Source: Hermatobates lingyangjiaoensis (Eukaryota > Arthropoda > Insecta > Hemiptera > Hermatobatidae). From it: a DNA stretch of 64,000 nt. Every line of letters starts with the position of its first letter. Position 1 is the stretch's first letter. Under the pieces are notes generated by a model. It was not told the DNA's origin and did no database searches. It worked only from the letters and a program-made list of their open reading frames with translations. The position numbers were made by a program, and so were the translations under genes. Positions 10,263-21,411 of this stretch are shown here, in pieces. The stretch covers positions 1-64,000 of the forward strand of contig JAPFBL010000580.1 in the NCBI GenBank assembly GCA_026182355.1. The letters are read 5' to 3'.

Positions 10263-10379
10263 TCAATTTTCTAGGTTTAAAATGAAATTCTCGTTGAAGA
10301 TGTTTCATTTCTTTTAAAACATATTTATTGACCTTATTATTTAATTTATATACATAATAAGATTTCAAGTATATGTTTA

Positions 10380-10530
10380 TTTATATATAAACACGTAAAA
10401 TAACAATCAATGATCAAACGACAATATGAAATGAGAAAAAAGACTAAGATCATAAGTAAAAGACTAAATATATATATATATAACTATATATATATATAAC
10501 AATATATTATTATATATATTTATATATATA
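10380..10530 (-). repeat. Family-A repeat end and (TA)n
   Basis: Positions 10390-10455 match the 3' half of the family-A hammerhead repeat in reverse, truncated before stem II. An interrupted (TA)n tract follows. Confidence 0.65.
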
Positions 10531-10800
10531 TTTTATGGGTTTCCGGGGAAGGAAGATATGCTTTCATGGGAGTAGATTACGGTCCAGCTAAGCCCATTCG
10601 TTGAAAAAGCTTTTTTCAATAGTATAAGGTTGACAGTCCTTTGTTAAATGTTTTGAAAAATTAGCCTCCTTTACTGAACTCCTTTCCCTTTCTATTTTTT
10701 TTTGGGTGGTTGGGTGTGTTGTGTTTACTTTTTTGTTAGATATTTGATTTTAATTCTCCGTGTTTATGGAAAAGCGCTTGATCTTCTATTTGACACAGGG
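10531..10800. repeat. PLE 3'-region fragment
   Basis: Contains ggaaggaagatatgctttca, gggagtagattacggtcc and cattcgttga. A shorter, changed version of the same phrases is found at about 11505-11570, so both are probably copies of one PLE untranslated region. Confidence 0.45.
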
Positions 10801-11410
10801 TATATGATGCCATACCTAAATGATTAATAATAAGAGCATTCCACCATAGACAGCATAAAAGGAAATGCCTTTTATGTCTCGTAAAAATCTTCAAGTTTAG
10901 GTATAAAATTGAAACTATTAATTAAAATTATCAAATAATGAAGTTTCTAATGAATTGTTAACATGAATATTTTCTTCAGTTGAAATTTAATTAGTACTAT
11001 TCAGGAATAACTCTAAGAGAGAAAAGTTTCCATCAATATTGACTTCTAGTGGAAATGAAATATATTGGTAAAAACATGATATTAACCTGATTATTCTTAC
11101 TGGTTATTATCAGGGACAAGGAAATGGCTCAGTACTTGGTACTGCCTCTATGATGATCAGGGTTTCTAATGTGGTTAGTCCTCGGAATAGGAATACTGAT
11201 CATGATATTGACCAATTGTGTCTAGGTTTAAAAGGTCAATTCGTTAAGTGTTTCATGTTGCGCTGTTTAAGCAAAAATGACCTAGTTCATTTACATTTAA
11301 CACAGAATAAGATGTGCAACTTATTACTATATGAGAAACGAAAGTAATATTCAATGATGCACGGACAATTGAAATGAGACATTACGACTTAGACATAAGT
11401 AAAAACTACT
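10800..11410. repeat. Indel-riddled second copy of 9790-10470
   Basis: Follows 9790-10470 in order (SINE tail, gaaactattaattaaaa, caaataatgaagttt, SINE head, family-A end), but with dozens of 1-5 base deletions and few substitutions. It is either an old duplication or a low-accuracy rendering of the same DNA. No gene is supported, although a 65-codon open frame starts at 11150. Confidence 0.7.
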
Positions 11411-11430
11411 ACTCATTGTCAACTATCGCA

Positions 11431-11434
<4 letters not shown>

Positions 11435-11484
<50 letters not shown>

Positions 11485-11486
11485 AC
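11435..11486. repeat. (TA)n microsatellite
   Basis: Almost pure TA repeat bordering a PLE-type fragment. Confidence 0.95.
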
Positions 11487-11489
11487 TCG

Positions 11490-11882
11490 AAAGTTACTCT
11501 GAGAGCTTCAGAAGAAGCACTTATTAGTCTTCTGGGCGGTAGATCGGCTCCTGGGCTTAACCTCAATCGTTGATTTTTTTTTATTATTTTTTTTTATTTA
11601 TTTATTTATTTTTTTTTTTAAGTTGTTATCAGCTTTTAATTTTATTTTAGTTAAATGTTTTAATTTTTAATTTTTATTTGGCTTTTATCTCTTTATCTTC
11701 CCTGTCTACCTTTCCTCCGAAAGTTGGCTACACCCAACTCAGTTTTTTCTGACGAAGACCGCTTGTTACGGTTGAAAGATCTTAGTCTTGCTTTCCCATT
11801 TTCTTATTGTGGTTTGATCATTGATTGTTATTTCACGTGTTTATGTGAAATCTTGTTATATATATATATATATATATATATA
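11490..11882 (+). repeat. PLE 3' region with family-A hammerhead, (TA)n at both sides
   Basis: T-rich untranslated sequence (11571-11700), then aaagttggctacacccaact and a family-A hammerhead. CUGACGA at 11749-11755, extra A, GACCG/CGGUU stem II, GAAAGATCTT and AGUC ending at 11787. The upstream GACU is replaced by T residues, so stem I is lost. The terminal hairpin tttcacgtgtttatgtgaaa is near 11831-11851. Confidence 0.75.
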
Positions 11883-11969
11883 AGGACGACCACCATAACG
11901 GTCAAAATATTGGAAAGTAAGTGTTTGTTATGTTTCTATTTATGTGTCACAGTTTATTTTAAGTACATA

Positions 11970-12012
<43 letters not shown>

Positions 12013-12384
12013 TATTTGTTTCATGAAAAGTTGGTAACTTGTAAAACAATGTAAAACACATTTCTTGGATAGGCTTGGAAAATATATAACAGTTACTATG
12101 CCCACATATAATAAGTAGAGAGAGATATCCAATACAAGTACTTGATTCTCGATCGGAAATAGTAAATTTAGTCTTTATACATGTTTATAAGAACATTGAT
12201 ATTAAAAGAGGACCTAGTATCATACAGACTCCTGATCAATGGCTTTAAAGTAATCTAAGAGGAACATGGTCTTCAGTTGACATGGACAATGTGAAACCAT
12301 GATGTTCTAAGCTGGGGATATTCCTAATGTGGAATCTTATTCCATCCTCAAATAGAGAAATACTCTACAGGTAGTGAAGGATTT

Positions 12385-12640
12385 TGTCTATGGGGTGGTC
12401 ATTCGTTTAATTATGACATGTGGATGCTCAGTCTGGTTTAGAGCAGCGCCCACGAACAAGAACTGCATCTAGGATGCACAGAATAAATGTGCCCGCCTTA
12501 TAACTAGGGCTCGATGGTATGGAAAAATGTTGATATTCAACATGATTTGAGTTGAGAATCTATTGATTGCTACATTAGTCGACTTGCTACCAATGGAGAT
12601 AAAAACTGCCCACACATCCAAATCTCCTTGTTCGTGAACT
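12385..12640 (+). pseudogene. Jockey-like LINE reverse transcriptase tail
   Basis: Conceptual translation in shifting frames gives VVIRLIMTCGCSVWFRAA, AQNKCARLITRARWYGK and CYISRLATNGDKN. These match the segment just after the reverse transcriptase domain in Jockey-clade ORF2 proteins (Y/CG..VW, QNK.LR.IT.A.WY, then I..R). Frames change and stop codons are present. The reverse transcriptase catalytic part is absent, so only the C-terminal part of ORF2 survives. Confidence 0.65.
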
Positions 12641-12965
12641 GAATCCAACACACACACTTTCCCAGTCCCATGAGTTCTAAAAGCTCTCTTCCTGAGTTAA
12701 CTATAACGACCTGATGACTTATAAATTATACAGTACCTCAGATGATACAAAGCCACCATACCATATGACCAAGAATGCGACTCCTTGCACTGACAGACAG
12801 ACCGACAGACTGACAAACAGACAGACGTCCCATTCTTGACAATGTCTACTGACCTAAACACTTAAAAATTTAGTAGTATGGGTCCTCTGGTCCGGAACTA
12901 CTAATTACGACGTGAAATGTTGTGCATGGAAATATTCGTTAGTCGTTGGAGCCATAAACAAAGAT
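12641..12965 (+). repeat. Probable 3' untranslated region of the LINE at 12385-12640
   Basis: Sequence from aactataacgacctgatgac to catggaaatattcgttagtc recurs at 18405-18640. As the first copy directly follows LINE coding remains, both are best read as LINE 3' ends. A run of gacagacagaccgacagac lies near 12798. Confidence 0.6.
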
Positions 12966-13914
12966 TCAAAGTTAGGAAAAAAAATTTTAAATCTTTGTTC
13001 AAAACAATAATAGAATAATTATTGATACTCTAAAGCAAAGGTTAAGACTCAGTTTAAAGCTATAAATTCTTAATTGAAATATGACAGTCAATTTGTTACT
13101 TTCTTTATTGGCTCTTACTTCCTACGCAAACTAAGTCAATTAGCTTATCCAATAGTCAGCAATCATTATTTACGTCAAAAATAAAACTCATTTCAAACGG
13201 ACTTTTCTTCAACCTGTCTAAACTTAGAATATTACTTTCTTTTTATAACAATAGCAAATTTAGACATTTATTTTGGAAAATCAATCAATTTACTTCAATA
13301 AACATACAAACTGTTATAAATTTATATATTTATAAAAATATGTTTGGATCCACTCCATTGTCAGGAGAAAACAGAATAGGTATGGGTGAGTGAGCAAATC
13401 AGTTTACAACTCTTACAAAGTAGAATATAGTATACTTAATTCCATGAGAATGAATCTTGAAAACTAATTGAAAAAAGATCTGGAGTGGCCTACACTCAAC
13501 TTTACTATAAGTAAACATAATATCATAACTCATTGACAATCAACTGAGGTTCAAATTTCTTTTATGGAACAATCGTGTGGATAAAATATTAGTTTTTTCA
13601 GTTAATTATTATGAAGCTCATAGATAACTAATTTATTTATTTCATTTCTTTTGTGATTATAATAATTTTATCAGTTTTAAACAAAAAATTAAATCTTTGA
13701 TCAAGACCAATCTCATATCTCAATCTTATAATTAATCTGCGGAACTTTGTATCTTAGGATATTATTAAGATACTATTAGGAACTTAATGTATCTTTTATA
13801 TGGATTTAATGTAAAGTTCTTCATCTTAAGATATACCATAGAATTTTCATACCTCTAAGAGTTCTGTTTAAGATTTTTTAATAAAAACGTTTACGGGTCC
13901 TTTTTTCTTTCTTC
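12966..13914. other. AT-rich intergenic DNA with one short dispersed repeat
   Basis: No gene. Positions 13478-13530 carry the ~50-bp dispersed repeat in reverse (gagtggcctacactcaac). The right end leads into the 92-bp minisatellite. Confidence 0.5.
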
Positions 13915-15055
13915 TTAATGATAGAGTACAGAAGATCCTAGGGAAAGCCTAAGGACTTTGATAAGACCCTAGGGATAGACTATGGAATTTCGTAATTAGT
14001 AGGAAAGGACTAGGGTTATTCATAAGACACTAGGGAAAGTCTAAGGACTTTGATAAGACTCTAGGGATAGACTATGGAATTTCGTAATTAGTAGGAAAGG
14101 ACTAGGGTTATTCATAAGACACTAGGGAAAGTCTAAGGACTTTGATAAGACTCTAGGGATAGACTATGGAATTTCGTAATTAGTAGGAAAGGACTAGGGT
14201 TATTCATAAGACACTGGGAAAGTCTAAGGACTTTGATAAGACTCTAGGGATAGACTATGGAATTTCGTAATTAGTAGGAAAGGACTAGGGTTATTCATAA
14301 GACACTAGGGAAAGTCTAAGGACTTTGATAAGACTCTAGGGATAGACTATGGAATTTCGTAATTAGTAGGAAAGGACTAGGGTTATTCATAAGACACTAG
14401 GGAAAGTCTAAGGACTTTGATAAGACTCTAGGGATAGACTATGGAATTTCGTAATTAGTAGGAAAGGACTAGGGTTATTCATAAGACCCTAGGGAAAGTC
14501 TAAGGACTTTGATAAGACCCTTGGGATAGACTATGGAATTTCGTAATTAGTAGGAAAGGACTAGGGTTATTCATAAGACCCTAGGGAAAGTCTAAGGACT
14601 TTGATAAGACCCTTGGGATAGACTATGGAATTTCGTAATTAGTAGGAAAGGACTAGGGTTATTCATAAGACCCTAGGGAAAGTCTAAGGACTTTGATAAG
14701 ACCCTTGGGATAGACTATGGAATTTCGTAATTAGTAGGAAAGGACTAGGGTTATTCATAAGACCCTAGGGAAAGTCTAAGGACTTTGATAAGACTCTAGG
14801 GATAGACTATGGAATTTCATAATTTCTAGGAAAGGACTAGGGTTATCTATAAGACCCTAGGGAAAGCCTAAGGACTTTGATAAGACCCTAGGAATAGACT
14901 ATGGAAATTCATAATTTTTAGGAAAGGACTAGGGTTATTCATAAGACCCTAGCGAAAGCCTAAGGACTTTGATAAGACCCTAGGAAAAGTCTAAGGATTT
15001 TTATACGACCCTAGGAAATGTCAAGGGTCTTTCATAAGTTTCTAGGGAAAGTCCC
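13915..15055. repeat. 92-bp minisatellite
   Basis: About 11-12 units anchored by gactagggttattcataaga and ctaaggactttgataagac. The middle units are almost identical. They fall into blocks that differ at the same sites (acactaggg versus accctaggg; gactctagg versus gacccttgg), which suggests expansion in blocks. Units at both ends are more diverged. Confidence 0.95.
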
Positions 15056-15303
15056 AGTTGGGGTTATGGATTTATACTTAACTAAATGTTTCATACCACA
15101 GACATGTACACATTTACTTTTTAAAACATGTTTTTGGCCTAATTTGTGTCACTTGGTTATGACTCTGCTCATAGAGTCATTGGAAACAATGATGACGTTA
15201 CAATCATTGTTGTGACGTAATAGCACGTACGTGCTCACTGCTAGTATGACGTAGTAGTATTCTACTAGCTTACTCAATCTAACCATGTGTAAATAACTTT
15301 AAA

Positions 15304-15305
<2 letters not shown>
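15056..15305. other. Short unique spacer
   Basis: No feature recognised; an open frame of 65 codons here begins inside the minisatellite and is not credible. Confidence 0.4.

Positions 15306-15308
<3 letters not shown>

Positions 15309-15376
<68 letters not shown>
15309..15376. repeat. (TA)n microsatellite
   Basis: Pure TA repeat with one break. Confidence 0.95.
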
Positions 15377-15845
15377 AAACAGTATTTAATCAAGGTTACC
15401 AATTTGCAGAACTAATTAAAACGTTCTGTTCGGGTGGTTTAATATACTTTAATTCAATCAACTTTTATTTAAATTCCAACTGAAATGCCAACCCATATTT
15501 GAAAGAAATTGAAATCAAATTTAAAAAAATATGTTTCATTAAAGAAAAAGTACTTTATATTTTTTTTAATTAATTAATACTTCTAAAAGAAATTGGAGCC
15601 GCAAAAAATATTCGAAATACCAATAAAATTACGAAGCGATATTTATGGGAAAGTTTAAATTACCAGTTTAGAAAAAAAATGTAGGCAATATGATTTTTAT
15701 TAAACCTGATTGATATTGTGAGTTGATCTCCACTGACTTTTTTTTATAGAACTGTTCTGCGTTTAAGGTATTTATCAACAATCCTTATTATAATACTAAT
15801 ACTTTTTTATAAATAGAAACAAAAGGATACTTCTACTATGAGTAG
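15377..15845. other. AT-rich intergenic DNA
   Basis: Nothing recognised between the two (TA)n tracts. Confidence 0.45.

Positions 15846-15846
<1 letters not shown>

Positions 15847-15895
<49 letters not shown>
15847..15895. repeat. (TA)n microsatellite next to a family-B hammerhead
   Basis: Pure TA repeat directly abutting the hammerhead unit at 15896 onward. Confidence 0.95.
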
Positions 15896-15897
<2 letters not shown>

Positions 15898-15899
15898 AA

Positions 15900-15937
15900 G
15901 CCCTGAAGATGACATAAATATATGTCGAAACGTCGGC
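15900..15937 (+). ncRNA. Hammerhead ribozyme-like motif, family B (intact)
   Basis: GCC (15900-15902), CUGAAGA (15903-15909), extra U, perfect 6-bp stem II GACAUA/UAUGUC with an AAUA loop, GAAA, the ACGU palindrome, cleavage triplet GUC, then GGC (15935-15937) pairing with GCC. All consensus core positions are present. Downstream sequence is shared with the copy at 57299-57430. Confidence 0.78.
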
Positions 15938-16099
15938 AAAAGGACTAGTTTAAAATCATTGGATCTCAACCCTCAAAAAAATTACATCATATAAATATTG
16001 GATCAAGAAAACAAATCATGATGTATATATATAATGATTTCACATAAACACGTGAAATGACAATCAATGATCAAACCACAATATGAAATGGGAAAGCAA

Positions 16100-16142
16100 G
16101 ACTGTGATCTTTCAACCGTAACAAGCGGTCTTCGTCAGAGTC
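16100..16142 (-). ncRNA. Hammerhead-like motif, family A (stem III changed)
   Basis: Minus strand: GACU, CUGACGA, extra A, GACCG/CGGUU stem II, GAAA, then GATCAC in place of GATCTT, and AGUC pairing with GACU. The palindrome is broken and the cleavage triplet altered, so this copy is probably inactive. Confidence 0.6.
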
Positions 16143-16316
16143 AAAAACACAACTGAAACACTAGATGCAGAAAACATCTGGTGAGGGGTTGAGAAGAGTG
16201 GGAGGGTAGAGTGGTATTTTAAAAGGGTGAAAATGCAGGAAAGGACAATGTCCAGAAAGGGATGTTTGGGGAAACAAAGGAGTACAGTAAGAATGTTGGA
16301 TTTCAGTTGGGTTTTT

Positions 16317-16359
16317 GACTCTGACGAAGACCGCTTGGTATGGTTGAAAGATCTTAGTC
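16317..16359 (+). ncRNA. Hammerhead ribozyme-like motif, family A
   Basis: GACU (16317-16320), CUGACGA (16321-16327), extra A, stem II with the pairing ACCG/UGGU, GAAA, the AGAUCU palindrome, cleavage-site U, AGUC (16356-16359) pairing with GACU. Core intact. Confidence 0.75.
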
Positions 16360-16667
16360 TTGTTTTCCCATTTCATATTGTCGTTTGATTATTGATTGTT
16401 CTTTCAAGTGTTTATGTGAAATCTTTTTATATATATTATATATTATATACATAATCTATTTATATATATTAGGAATGGGGGTTCTCTACTTTTGTATTCT
16501 TCTGTACCCCCTGAAATATATTGTACCAATTGTGAACCCCTCCCCTCTAATAGCTAAAATACATAATCAAGGGTGAGTTAATTTTTAAATATTTGTTTTG
16601 AGGTAATTGAACACTATAGTTATGAAATAACTTCATTACATTACAAAGTGATGTTACTGTAGGGCAC

Positions 16668-17110
16668 AGTTTCTCAAACTTTTTTCGACGCGGAACCCTT
16701 TTTGCTTCAGTAACTTCCCAGGAACCCTATATTTATAGAATTATAATATAAATATTTACATATGCCTTTATAAGTAGTATGTATGTTTAAAAACAATTAC
16801 AAAGTAATATTACAGCAATGTGTATTTTTAAGAAAAAATCAAAACTAAAAAGATTTTAATTTTGATATCTTCCACATGTACATAACACATGAAACAGAAT
16901 TATTAGCAACTTTAACACAAAGTTTACTTTGTAATCATTTTTGGTTTTATAGTTGAAAGTTTGATTCTCAAGTCAGACCGAGTATTAAGTCTACTTTGGT
17001 ATTTAGTTTTCATGGCAGTATAAAAGGAATTCCGGTTTTTATATCGGGAACCAGACAGTCCGTTCAGGAACCCTGTTTACATGAAGAACACTTTGGAATC
17101 TGCTGTACAG
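16668..17110 (+). mobile_element. hAT-like non-autonomous element, copy 2 (empty sites)
   Basis: Left end cagtttctcaaacttttttc, followed by the same internal sequence as copies at 2378-3444 and 37000-37585. It lacks both hammerhead insertions found in those copies and thus shows the unoccupied target sites. The right end is degraded. No transposase. Confidence 0.65.
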
Positions 17111-17800
17111 GTAAAAGCTCATAAATAGTTCTCCACATATACAATTTAATGCATCTAAACAACGCGTTTCGAACAAGTATATTCGTTTCTTCCAAGAACA
17201 CAAATACATATTCGATCCTAGTAAAATTTATTTTAGAAAATTTTTATTAGCTTTTTACCTTGGAATGAGTAAATACCACATAATAACTGATTGCACTACC
17301 TTCGAAAGTGATGTCGAAATACAAAAAAAAATTTAAAATAACAACAAAACTTTGTTTGTAGTGTATGATGAAATAAATTTTGATTTTGTACTCAAATAAT
17401 TTTTTTTAATCTATCATACAAATAAATAGTAATAAAACATTTTAAAGCCTTGGAAACAAAAAAATTTAAATAAAACAAATTTCTGACGAGGAATAATTTG
17501 ATTTGTCCAAAATTTTTTAAATCAAACAAAGTATAAACTTTCAACTTGGAAGGTGAAATTCAACCACAGGTGGTGAATTTTGAGTTATCAAGGGGTGAAT
17601 TAGGGTGATCCACGGGTATTCGGGATAGTAAGTTTACATAGCGAGGAAAGCTATTATAGGTGTTGAACTCTTAATTATAAATTGAATGAATTAATATTTT
17701 GTACAATCATCAATAATTGTAATTAGCATTTAATCTGTACAATTCTATTATAAACATAATCAATGTAAAGTTGTAAAAGTGTTTAGAGTAATTTGGAAAG
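17111..17800. other. AT-rich intergenic DNA with a decayed family-E fragment
   Basis: Positions 17158-17200 (acaacgcgtttcgaac then cgtttcttcc) resemble a decayed family-E hammerhead repeat in reverse. A short repeat of a gtgaatt-containing phrase lies near 17550-17600. No gene. Confidence 0.45.
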
Positions 17801-17802
17801 AC

Positions 17803-17995
17803 ATCGTAGAGGCTCGGTACTGAGAGCTCAACGTCCCTCCGAGGGATGAAGCATTCAGATTTATTCACTTAAATTTTGAATATATTTGTTTTTATTGTTT
17901 AAACTGATCCCCTAGCAGGTGATAACATGAGTCATTCCCCGGCTTTTTGTTTGATCAGTGATTCCACCGATTCTACATTGGGAGTCTTAAGAGGC
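17803..17995 (-). repeat. SINE fragment with tail type 1
   Basis: Body piece (gagggatgaagcattcagat) followed by a type-1 tail (tgtttaaactgatccccta, ggctttttgtttgatcag). The tail-body joint matches the one at 18695-18870, so the two loci share a composite origin. Confidence 0.75.
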
Positions 17996-18159
17996 TGTGG
18001 GGGGAATGGCATGGTGGGAAATAGTGAAAGGCAAGAAATTTAATGGGTCAAGGAAGACTTAAAACCTCTGGTTTAGATTATTATGTTCGAATAAACTAAC
18101 CACCAGTCCGTATAGGTTTGATGTATTTTTGGTTATAGGTACTATACTGATATACGCCT

Positions 18160-18268
18160 ATAAACTTTGCATGGATCACTACCCACGTGCCATGAACCCT
18201 CAAAATACTATTTGTCTTCATGGACCTCCCAGTAATCCTCTCTGGAAAAGGTTGAGAACCACTGCGTT
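18160..18268. mobile_element. hAT-type terminus
   Basis: The string ggttgagaaccactg at the right end is a typical hAT terminal inverted repeat form. The matching left end was not fixed; a candidate starts near 16471 (aggaatgggggttctc), which would enclose copy 2 and be a nested structure. Confidence 0.4.
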
Positions 18269-18289
18269 AGATTAAATAGTGTTCGGTTC

Positions 18290-18640
18290 ACGAACTGCAA
18301 CCTTAGGTTTGGCTGCAGTGGCAGTCCCACGACAGGAGACACATAGGCCAAATATGGGCCCTGTGTGTTATCAAAATAAGCGTTTCTACATTGCTACCTA
18401 CTTAACCTAAAAATGACGACCACATGACTTCAAAAGTATACAGTACCTCAGAGAATGCAAAGCAGGAACACCATACGACCACGAAGACGACACTATTCCC
18501 TGACAGGTTGACTCCCCCATTCTTGACAATGTTTACTGACCCACCAAAAACAGCAGGATGAGAATCTAGCAGGTCTGGAACTGCTGTTTACGACATGCAC
18601 TGTTGTGCATGGTAATATTCGTTGGTCGTTGGTTCTACAT
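18290..18640 (-). repeat. SINE tail type 2 fragment and LINE 3' end
   Basis: Positions 18290-18370 match the type-2 SINE tail in reverse. Positions 18405-18640 match the probable LINE 3' end at 12690-12965. Confidence 0.6.
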
Positions 18641-18694
18641 AGACAGTCCTAAATCCTGTCTAACCGAAATATAACTGAAATAACTTTAACGAAT

Positions 18695-19300
18695 ACCTGA
18701 CATCGTACAGGCTCAGTACCGAGAGTTCAACGTCCCTTCCTAGGAACGAAGTGTTCAGATTTATTCAGATAAATTAATTTTGAATATATTCTTTTTATTG
18801 TTTAAACCGATCCTCTACAGGTGATAACGTCAGTCATTCACAGTTTATTTGTTTGATCAGTGATTCTACCGGTTCTACATTGGCAGTCTTAACTTTTGCC
18901 TAACTCAAGTGCGATTCCAGTAGGGATCTTAAACGAGTACTGACATCGTACAGGCTCGCGACCGACGGTTTAACATACTCATATTTATTCACCTTCCGCG
19001 TGAATCAATCGAGGGGCAGGTGGGGATATAACCCCGGACTACCAGCTCAGAGGCGAGAACGTTAACCACTGAACTAACCTGGTCCCTAAAATTTTACCTT
19101 ACTCAGGTGTATTTAGCATATGGATCTTTAACGTGTACCTGACATCGTACAGGCTCTGGACTGACGGCTTAACTATCCTCTCCGAGAGATGACTTTATCA
19201 GATTTATTCACCTTCCGCGTGAATAAATCGAGAGTCACAGTGGGTATTGAACCCCGGATCCAGCAGTCCAGAGACAAGTATGTAAGCTTCTCAGACTATT
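18695..19300 (-). repeat. Three SINE copies in tandem, reverse strand
   Basis: 18695-18785 is a body piece; 18790-19086 is an almost complete SINE with type-1 tail, body and tRNA-like head (B box ggggatataaccccggac on the plus strand, end ctaacctggtccc); 19087-19300 is a copy without tail. All run the same way, suggesting repeated insertion near older copies. Confidence 0.85.
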
Positions 19301-19611
19301 GAATCTTGTAAATTTGTCCGTCCTTAAATCTGTTTCAAAATAAAATAATTTAACCACTAAATGAGATCTGATTTAACTAATACATATATTAACAAAATAA
19401 AGATATAAAAAATAATATAATATATTTTTAATAATTTATTATAATTAATGTAATATATATAATGTACTTCATATATTTAGTATGACTATCAATTAGTTAC
19501 TCGTTTCATTTTATATTTATTTGATTAAACTAATTTATGAATTAAATAAATACGTCTAAATTAAGTTATCATTCCCTTGAAGTCCTAAATTTATTCGAAT
19601 TTTAGGACTTC
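19301..19611. other. AT-rich spacer
   Basis: Nothing recognised before the CT array. Confidence 0.4.
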
Positions 19612-19615
19612 TATC

Positions 19616-19650
<35 letters not shown>

Positions 19651-20950
19651 TATTTCTGTGGCTATCTCTCTGTCACTGTCTCTCTACTTCTCTCTCTCTC
19701 TTTCTCGCTATCTCTCTACTTCTCTCTCTCTCTCTCTCGCTATCTCTCTAATTCTCTCTCTCTCTCGCTGTCTCTCCCTCTGTCCCTATCTCTCTACTCC
19801 TGTCTGTCTCTCTCACTCTCTCTCTCTCTCGTTGCTTCTCTACTTATGTCTCTCTCCCTTTCCCGTTGTCTCTCTACTTCTCTCTCTCTCTTTCTCGCTA
19901 TCTCTCTACTTCTCTCTCTCTCTCGCTATCTCACTACTTCTCTCTCTCTCTCGCTGTCTCTCTACTTCTGTCTCTCCCTCTGTCCCTATCTCTCTACTTC
20001 TGTCTGTCTCTCTCACTCTCTCTCTCTCGTTGCTTCTCTACTTATGTCTCTCTCCCTCTCCCGTTGTCTCTCTACTTCTCTCTCTCTCTCGCTGTCTCCC
20101 TACTTCTCTCTCTCTCTCGTTGCTTCTCAACTTATGTCTCTCTCCCTCTCCCGTTGTCTCTCTACTTCTCTCTCTCTCTCGCTGTCTCTCTACTTCTGTC
20201 TCTCCCTCTGTCCCTATCTCTCTACTTCTGTCTGTCTCTCTCACTCTCTCTCTCTCGTTGCTTCTCCACTTATGTCTCTCTCCCTCTCCCGTTGTCTCTC
20301 TACTTCTCTCTCTCTCTTTCTCGCTATCTCTCTACTTCTCTCTCTCTCTCTCTCTCGCTATCTCTCTACTTCTCTCTCTCTCTCTCTCGCTGTCTCTCTA
20401 CTTCTGTCTCTCCCTCTGTCCCTATCTCTCTACTTCTGTCTGTCTCTCTCACTCTCTCTCTCACATTGCTTCTCTACTTATGTCTCTCTCCTTCTCCCGT
20501 TGTCTCTCTACTTCTCTCTCTCTCTCTCGCTGTCTCCCTACTTCTCTCTCTCTCTCTCTCTCTCGTTGCTTCTCTACTTATGTCTCTCTCCCTCTCCCGT
20601 TGTCTCTCTACTTCTCTCTCTCTCTCGCTGTCTCCCTACTTCTCTCTCTCTCTCTCGCTGTCTCTCTACTTCTGTCTCTCCCTCTGTCCCTATCTCTCTA
20701 CTTCTGTCTGTCTCTCTCACTCTCTCTCTCTCATTGCTTCTCTACTTATGTCTCTCTCCCTCTCCCGTTGTCTCTCTACTTCTCTCTCTCTCTCGCTGTC
20801 TCTCTACTTCTGTCTCTCCCTCTGTCCCTATCTCTCTACTTCTGTCTGTCTCTCTCACTCTCTCTCTCTCGTTGCTTCTCTACTTATGTCCCTCTCCCTC
20901 TCCCGTTGTCTCTCTACTTCTCTCTCTCTCTTTCTCGCTATCTCTCTACT

Positions 20951-20981
<31 letters not shown>

Positions 20982-21411
20982 CTCTACTTCTGTCTCTCCC
21001 TCTGTCCCTATCTCTCTACTTCTGTCTGTCTCTCTCACTCTCTCTCTCTCGTTGCTTCTCTACTTATGTCTCTCTCCCTCTCCCGTTGTCTCTCTACTTC
21101 TCTCTCTCTCTTTCTCGCTATCTCTCTACTTCTCTCTCTCTCTCTCTCGCTATCTCTCTACTTCTCTCTCTCTCTCTCGCTGTCTCTCTACTTCTGTCTC
21201 TCCCTCTGTCCCTATCTCTCTACTTCTGTCTGTCTCTCTCACTCTCTCTCTCTCATTGCTTCTCTACTTATGTCTCTCTCCCTCTCCCGTTGTCTCTCTA
21301 CTTCTCTCTCTCTCTCGCTGTCTCCCTACTTCTCTCTCTCTCTCGCTGTCTTTCTACTTCTGTCTCTCCCTCTGTCCCTATCTCTCTCCTTCTGTCTGTC
21401 TGTCTGTCTGA
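19612..21411. repeat. CT-rich higher-order minisatellite
   Basis: Pyrimidine-only array of about 1.8 kb built from recurring phrases (cgctgtctctctacttctgt, ccctctgtccctatctctct, gttgcttctctacttatgtc, ccctctcccgttgtctctct) in varying order. All three forward frames stay open for more than 500 codons simply because the repeat lacks stop triplets. The translations are Ser/Leu monotony and I do not treat them as genes. Confidence 0.95.

Larger units (their letters stand above)
16030..16440. mobile_element. Family-A inverted-repeat unit with PLE 3' UTR core
   Basis: Two family-A repeats face each other (16030-16150 minus, 16305-16430 plus). Between them lies ~155 bp nearly identical to 54840-54980, the stretch next to the PLE coding remains. 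So the unit keeps only PLE 3' sequence and terminal hammerheads and no protein. (TA)-rich sequence borders both sides. Confidence 0.82.
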
